Positions 7,180-8,865 of a DNA stretch of 8,865 nt are shown in pieces; within the stretch, counting starts at the first letter, position 1; each line of letters opens with the position of its first letter. This stretch comes from CAZSRX01 sp964609675 [NCBI: uncultured Bacteroidota bacterium] (lineage in GTDB: Bacteria; CLD3; SB21), in the NCBI GenBank assembly GCA_964609675.1, contig CAZSRX010000056.1, positions 1 to 8,865 of the forward strand. The letters are read 5' to 3'. Both the position numbers and the translations under genes were made by a program. The notes under the pieces are model-generated. The model was not told the origin of the DNA and made no database searches. It saw only the letters and a list, made by a program, of their open reading frames with translations.

Positions 7180-7285
7180 CGGTAGCCGCAAACCTTTGGC
7201 TTGCGCACAAACCTGATGGGTGCGACGATCAATTTTTTGATAATCGTTATTATCTGCATGCGCGACCTAAAGGTCGCGGCTACGG
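7180..7285. repeat. REP/BIME-like pair of inverted palindromic repeats
   Basis: Two copies of one short palindromic unit in opposite orientation. The left unit at 7182-7207 begins GTAGCCGC and ends GCGCA; the right unit at 7259-7283, read on the - strand, begins and ends with the same bases. Each forms its own hairpin: GCAAACC/GGCTTGC with one mismatch (7188-7204), and CGCGACC-TAAA-GGTCGCG, perfect (7261-7278). The spacer can form two more small hairpins (CGCAC/GTGCG at 7204-7224, and ATCAA/TTGAT extended by ACG/CGT at 7225-7247). The element starts about 14 nt past the ferredoxin stop, the usual 3'-UTR position of REP elements. No RAYT transposase is in the window. A structured RNA is the less likely alternative. 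Confidence 0.65.
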
Positions 7286-7298
7286 CTGTTCTCAACCA

Positions 7299-7562
7299 TC
7301 ATTTTTTCGGCTCAAACCAGTATATCGCCTGATGCGGGCATTCTTCAATGCAGAGGCCGCAGGCGTCGCATTTCTCATACATAAACAGGTAATATTCCGG
7401 ATGGCACGGAACATCCATGCTCATGCAGTATTTGATGCATTTCGCGCAGGTGACATTAGTGCTCCGCTCGATGGCTCCTTGCGGACATACGGCGGCACAG
7501 CGGCCGCAATGGGTGCATAGCGCTATATCGATAACGGGAGTTTTAATTGGTTGAATATTCAC
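7299..7562 (-). CDS. Ferredoxin-like protein with two 4Fe-4S motifs and extra Cys
   Basis: Small electron carrier or cluster-binding protein of 87 residues with 12 cysteines. The first canonical motif is CxxCxxCxxxCP at Cys16, 19, 22 and 26 (CTHCGRCAAVCP). The second is at Cys65, 68, 71 and 75 (CDACGLCIEECP). Classical clostridial-type ferredoxins are about 55-60 residues with a short linker; here the linker is about 38 residues and holds four more cysteines (Cys39, 42, 46 and 53; CAKCIKYC then PC), enough for a third cluster or a metal site. No signal peptide or helix, so cytoplasmic. The start is GTG, forced by a TGA two codons upstream; no clear Shine-Dalgarno precedes it. It follows the peroxiredoxin terminator on the same strand, so it needs its own promoter or read-through. 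Confidence 0.88.
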   Translation of the reverse strand: MNIQPIKTPVIDIALCTHCGRCAAVCPQGAIERSTNVTCAKCIKYCMSMDVPCHPEYYLFMYEKCDACGLCIEECPHQAIYWFEPKK

Positions 7563-7585
7563 GTATCAAACATAAAAAATAAATT

Positions 7586-7615
7586 CTAACGGCTATACGT
7601 GTGTATAGCCGTTAG
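7586..7615 (-). terminator. Intrinsic terminator after the peroxiredoxin gene
   Basis: Perfect 13-bp inverted repeat (7586-7598 and 7603-7615, CTAACGGCTATAC arm) with a 4-nt loop. It extends by one A-T pair and one G-T wobble. On the - strand it is followed by a T-rich tail (AATTTATTTTTT). It lies 33 nt past the peroxiredoxin stop and 23 nt before the ferredoxin GTG, so it separates the two genes. Confidence 0.88.
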
Positions 7616-7648
7616 AGGTTAGCTATTATCTGAAATGAATGCCATGCT

Positions 7649-8362
7649 TTATTTCTTCTTCAGCACTTTACTCATCACCGTATTCTTATCAATCGGCTTG
7701 GTGCAGAAGAACCAGTCGTAGCATTTCATGTCCTTAGGGGTTTCCATGCGTTCTTTAGCGGTGCCGCAGGAACCGGCCGGCGGAACGATCACATCGTCAC
7801 CGGGACGCCAGTCGGCGGGCGTCGCGACGGCAAATGCATCGGCGGTCTGCATCGCGATGAGCGCGCGGTACAGTTCGTCGAAGTTGCGGCCGAGGCTCAG
7901 CGGATAATATATGATGGCGCGGATGATACCCTTGGGATCGATAAAAAACACCGCGCGCACCGCTTTGGTGCTGCTTTCGCCGGGCTGAATCATCCCGTAC
8001 TTTCTGGCGACTTCCATGGTAATGTCTTCGATCAGCGGAAACTTGACTTCGACGTTCTTCATTCCCTTGTATTCGATTTTTTCTTTAATCGTCCTCAGCC
8101 AGGCGATATGGCTGTAAAGCCCGTCCACGGAAAGCCCGACGAGTTTGCAGTTGGCTTCCTCGAACTGTTTTTCCATGTTGGCGAACGTCATAAACTCGGA
8201 CGTACAGACCGGCGTGAAATCAGCCGGATGGCTGAAGAGAATAACCCACTGCCCGGCGTACTGTTCCGGGAAATTTATTTCACCCTGGGTTGTGACCGCC
8301 TTAAAAGACGGCGCTTTATCGCCGATGCGCGGCATCGGAATGACCGGATTGACCTGATCCAT
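7649..8362 (-). CDS. Peroxiredoxin, Prx6/archaeal thioredoxin-peroxidase type
   Basis: Thiol peroxidase that reduces hydrogen peroxide and organic hydroperoxides in the cytoplasm. The peroxidatic Cys53 lies in PADFTPVCTSE, the hallmark active site. The chain then follows the Prx6 subfamily: VGLSVDGLYSHIAW, FPLIEDITMEVARKYGM, RAVFFIDPKGIIRAIIYYP and a long C-terminal domain. Cys214 and Cys220 in CYDWFFC match the C-terminal pair of archaeal-type enzymes such as that of Aeropyrum pernix, where the distal Cys is the resolving residue; Cys199 is additional. The length of 237 is usual for this type. AAAGGAG 7 nt upstream fixes the start. It lies 45 nt after the NifX-like gene on the same strand, probably co-transcribed, and a strong terminator follows it. 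Confidence 0.95.
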   Translation of the reverse strand: MDQVNPVIPMPRIGDKAPSFKAVTTQGEINFPEQYAGQWVILFSHPADFTPVCTSEFMTFANMEKQFEEANCKLVGLSVDGLYSHIAWLRTIKEKIEYKGMKNVEVKFPLIEDITMEVARKYGMIQPGESSTKAVRAVFFIDPKGIIRAIIYYPLSLGRNFDELYRALIAMQTADAFAVATPADWRPGDDVIVPPAGSCGTAKERMETPKDMKCYDWFFCTKPIDKNTVMSKVLKKK

Positions 8363-8369
8363 ATTGTTG

Positions 8370-8376
8370 CTCCTTT
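8370..8376 (-). promoter_or_regulatory. Ribosome binding site for the peroxiredoxin gene
   Basis: AAAGGAG on the - strand, 7 nt before the ATG, within the 45-nt gap after the NifX-like gene. The strong site suggests high translation and supports the chosen start. Confidence 0.75.
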
Positions 8377-8407
8377 GGTTAAGGTTATGAATAAAACACC
8401 CGAAACA

Positions 8408-8785
8408 TTAATGGTGACAGCTTTGTCCGTGTCCGTGGTCATGATTACAGGTGGAGCCGGTGAACACGATGTCATTCGCCAGATATTTTTTTATGATTTC
8501 ATCGTGCGGCAATACCGGCGCGCCGGAACAGACGCCGATTCCAAAGTCCGTGAAAAACTGAATGGCTTTCTGGCCGATACCTCCGGTGATGATGGTCGTC
8601 ACGCCCAGCGAATGCAGCCAGCGCGGTATCGATCCGGGTTCATGCGGCGGCGGAATCAGTTCCTGCGCGTTCTTGACCGCATTGTGCTCCACGTCATAGA
8701 TCGCGAACATCCCGGCATGGCCGAAATGCGCGCTTAAATAGCCATCATCCACGGGTACGGCAATACGTTCTTTTTTGGTTTCCAT
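8408..8785 (-). CDS. NifX/NifB-type Fe-Mo cofactor-binding domain protein
   Basis: A 125-residue member of the dinitrogenase iron-molybdenum cofactor family (NifX/NifY/NifB C-terminal domain). The small stand-alone members found in anaerobes without nitrogenase are thought to bind or carry metal clusters. Family features are the opening IAVPVDDGYLSAHFGHAGMFAIYDVE, the central LGVTTIITGGIGQKAIQFF and the GIGVCSGAP turn. The C-terminus is a metal-binding-looking tail rich in His and Cys (Cys113, His115, His117, His119, Cys123, His124, His125), as often seen in these proteins. The start is supported by AAGGAT 5 nt upstream. No nif genes are in the window, so a role in nitrogen fixation should not be assumed. 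It is the first gene of a probable operon with the peroxiredoxin. Confidence 0.9.
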   Translation of the reverse strand: METKKERIAVPVDDGYLSAHFGHAGMFAIYDVEHNAVKNAQELIPPPHEPGSIPRWLHSLGVTTIITGGIGQKAIQFFTDFGIGVCSGAPVLPHDEIIKKYLANDIVFTGSTCNHDHGHGQSCHH

Positions 8786-8865
8786 AAAACATCCTTATGT
8801 TTGTGTAATGATTAAACCCAGATTTGTCATTAGAAAATTAGGTTGAAAAACTATAGGGTGAAGAA
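8786..8865. other. Right-edge leader of the NifX-like gene
   Basis: Upstream region of the NifX-like gene, read on the - strand. AAGGAT (8791-8796) is its ribosome binding site. The rest is AT-rich, with no -35/-10 pair I would defend; the promoter is probably here or just beyond the window. Confidence 0.4.

Noticed and set aside
7180-7285. CRISPR array or tRNA in the repeat-rich gap
   Set aside because: Only two inverted copies with no regular direct repeat and spacer pattern, and no cloverleaf or T-loop sequence.
7125-7520. 131-codon + frame over the REP-like region and the ferredoxin
   Set aside because: It runs through the hairpin repeats and antisense to the Cys-rich ferredoxin; no ribosome binding site.
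7566-7573. Bacteroidetes-like -7 element (TATGTTTG on the - strand) before the ferredoxin
   Set aside because: No matching -33 TTTG at the right distance, too close to the GTG start, and other genes here use Shine-Dalgarno and sigma70-like signals.
8108-8737. 209-codon + frame across the peroxiredoxin/NifX-like junction
   Set aside because: Antisense shadow of two clearly identified genes; no family features.
8408-8785. Nitrogen fixation locus suggested by the NifX-like protein
   Set aside because: Stand-alone members are common in non-fixing anaerobes and no other nif gene is present.

Overview
The window looks like chromosomal DNA from an anaerobic or microaerobic diderm (Gram-negative-type) bacterium. 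The evidence is an OmpH/Skp-family envelope protein, an S9 peptidase with a signal peptide, a PlsY acyltransferase, and a redox gene set (NifX-like protein, thiol peroxiredoxin, Cys-rich ferredoxin) of the kind common in anaerobes. Several genes carry clear AAGGAG-type ribosome binding sites, which argues against typical Bacteroidetes. A lineage elsewhere in the FCB superphylum or a related candidate phylum is a reasonable guess, but the sequence does not settle it. I see no tRNA, rRNA, CRISPR array, integrase or transposase.

Left third (about 1-2340, + strand): a strong sigma70-like promoter (TTGATT, 17-nt spacer, TATAAT at 74-102) drives a tight three-gene operon. It holds plsY, an unrecognised two-helix membrane protein, and a membrane-anchored OmpH/Skp-like protein. 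Stop and start codons overlap at both junctions (ATGA, TGATG). A strong intrinsic terminator (2299-2340) ends the operon. Directly after it comes a radical SAM protein of B12-binding/radical SAM architecture (2347-3579), whose start codon lies 6 nt after the terminator T-run.

Middle (3587-6771, - strand): a small two-helix membrane protein with a possible PH-like C-terminal part is followed after 37 nt by a large secreted S9 prolyl-oligopeptidase-family enzyme. The peptidase gene converges on the radical SAM gene with only 7 bp between the two stop codons.

Gap (6772-7298): about 530 bp without a convincing gene. Its left half is AT-rich. Its right half holds a cluster of inverted repeats and hairpins that looks like a REP/BIME-type element, lying just 3' of the ferredoxin gene.

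Right part (7299-8785, - strand): a NifX/NifB-type metal-cluster-binding protein and a Prx6-type peroxiredoxin probably form one transcript, closed by a perfect 13-bp hairpin terminator. Beyond it lies a short ferredoxin with a GTG start and 12 cysteines. Together these suggest a small module for oxidant defence and iron-sulfur or metal-cluster handling. No clearly new system is evident. The best candidates for a second look are the ferredoxin's extra Cys quartet, the unrecognised envelope protein between plsY and ompH, and the structured repeat cluster.
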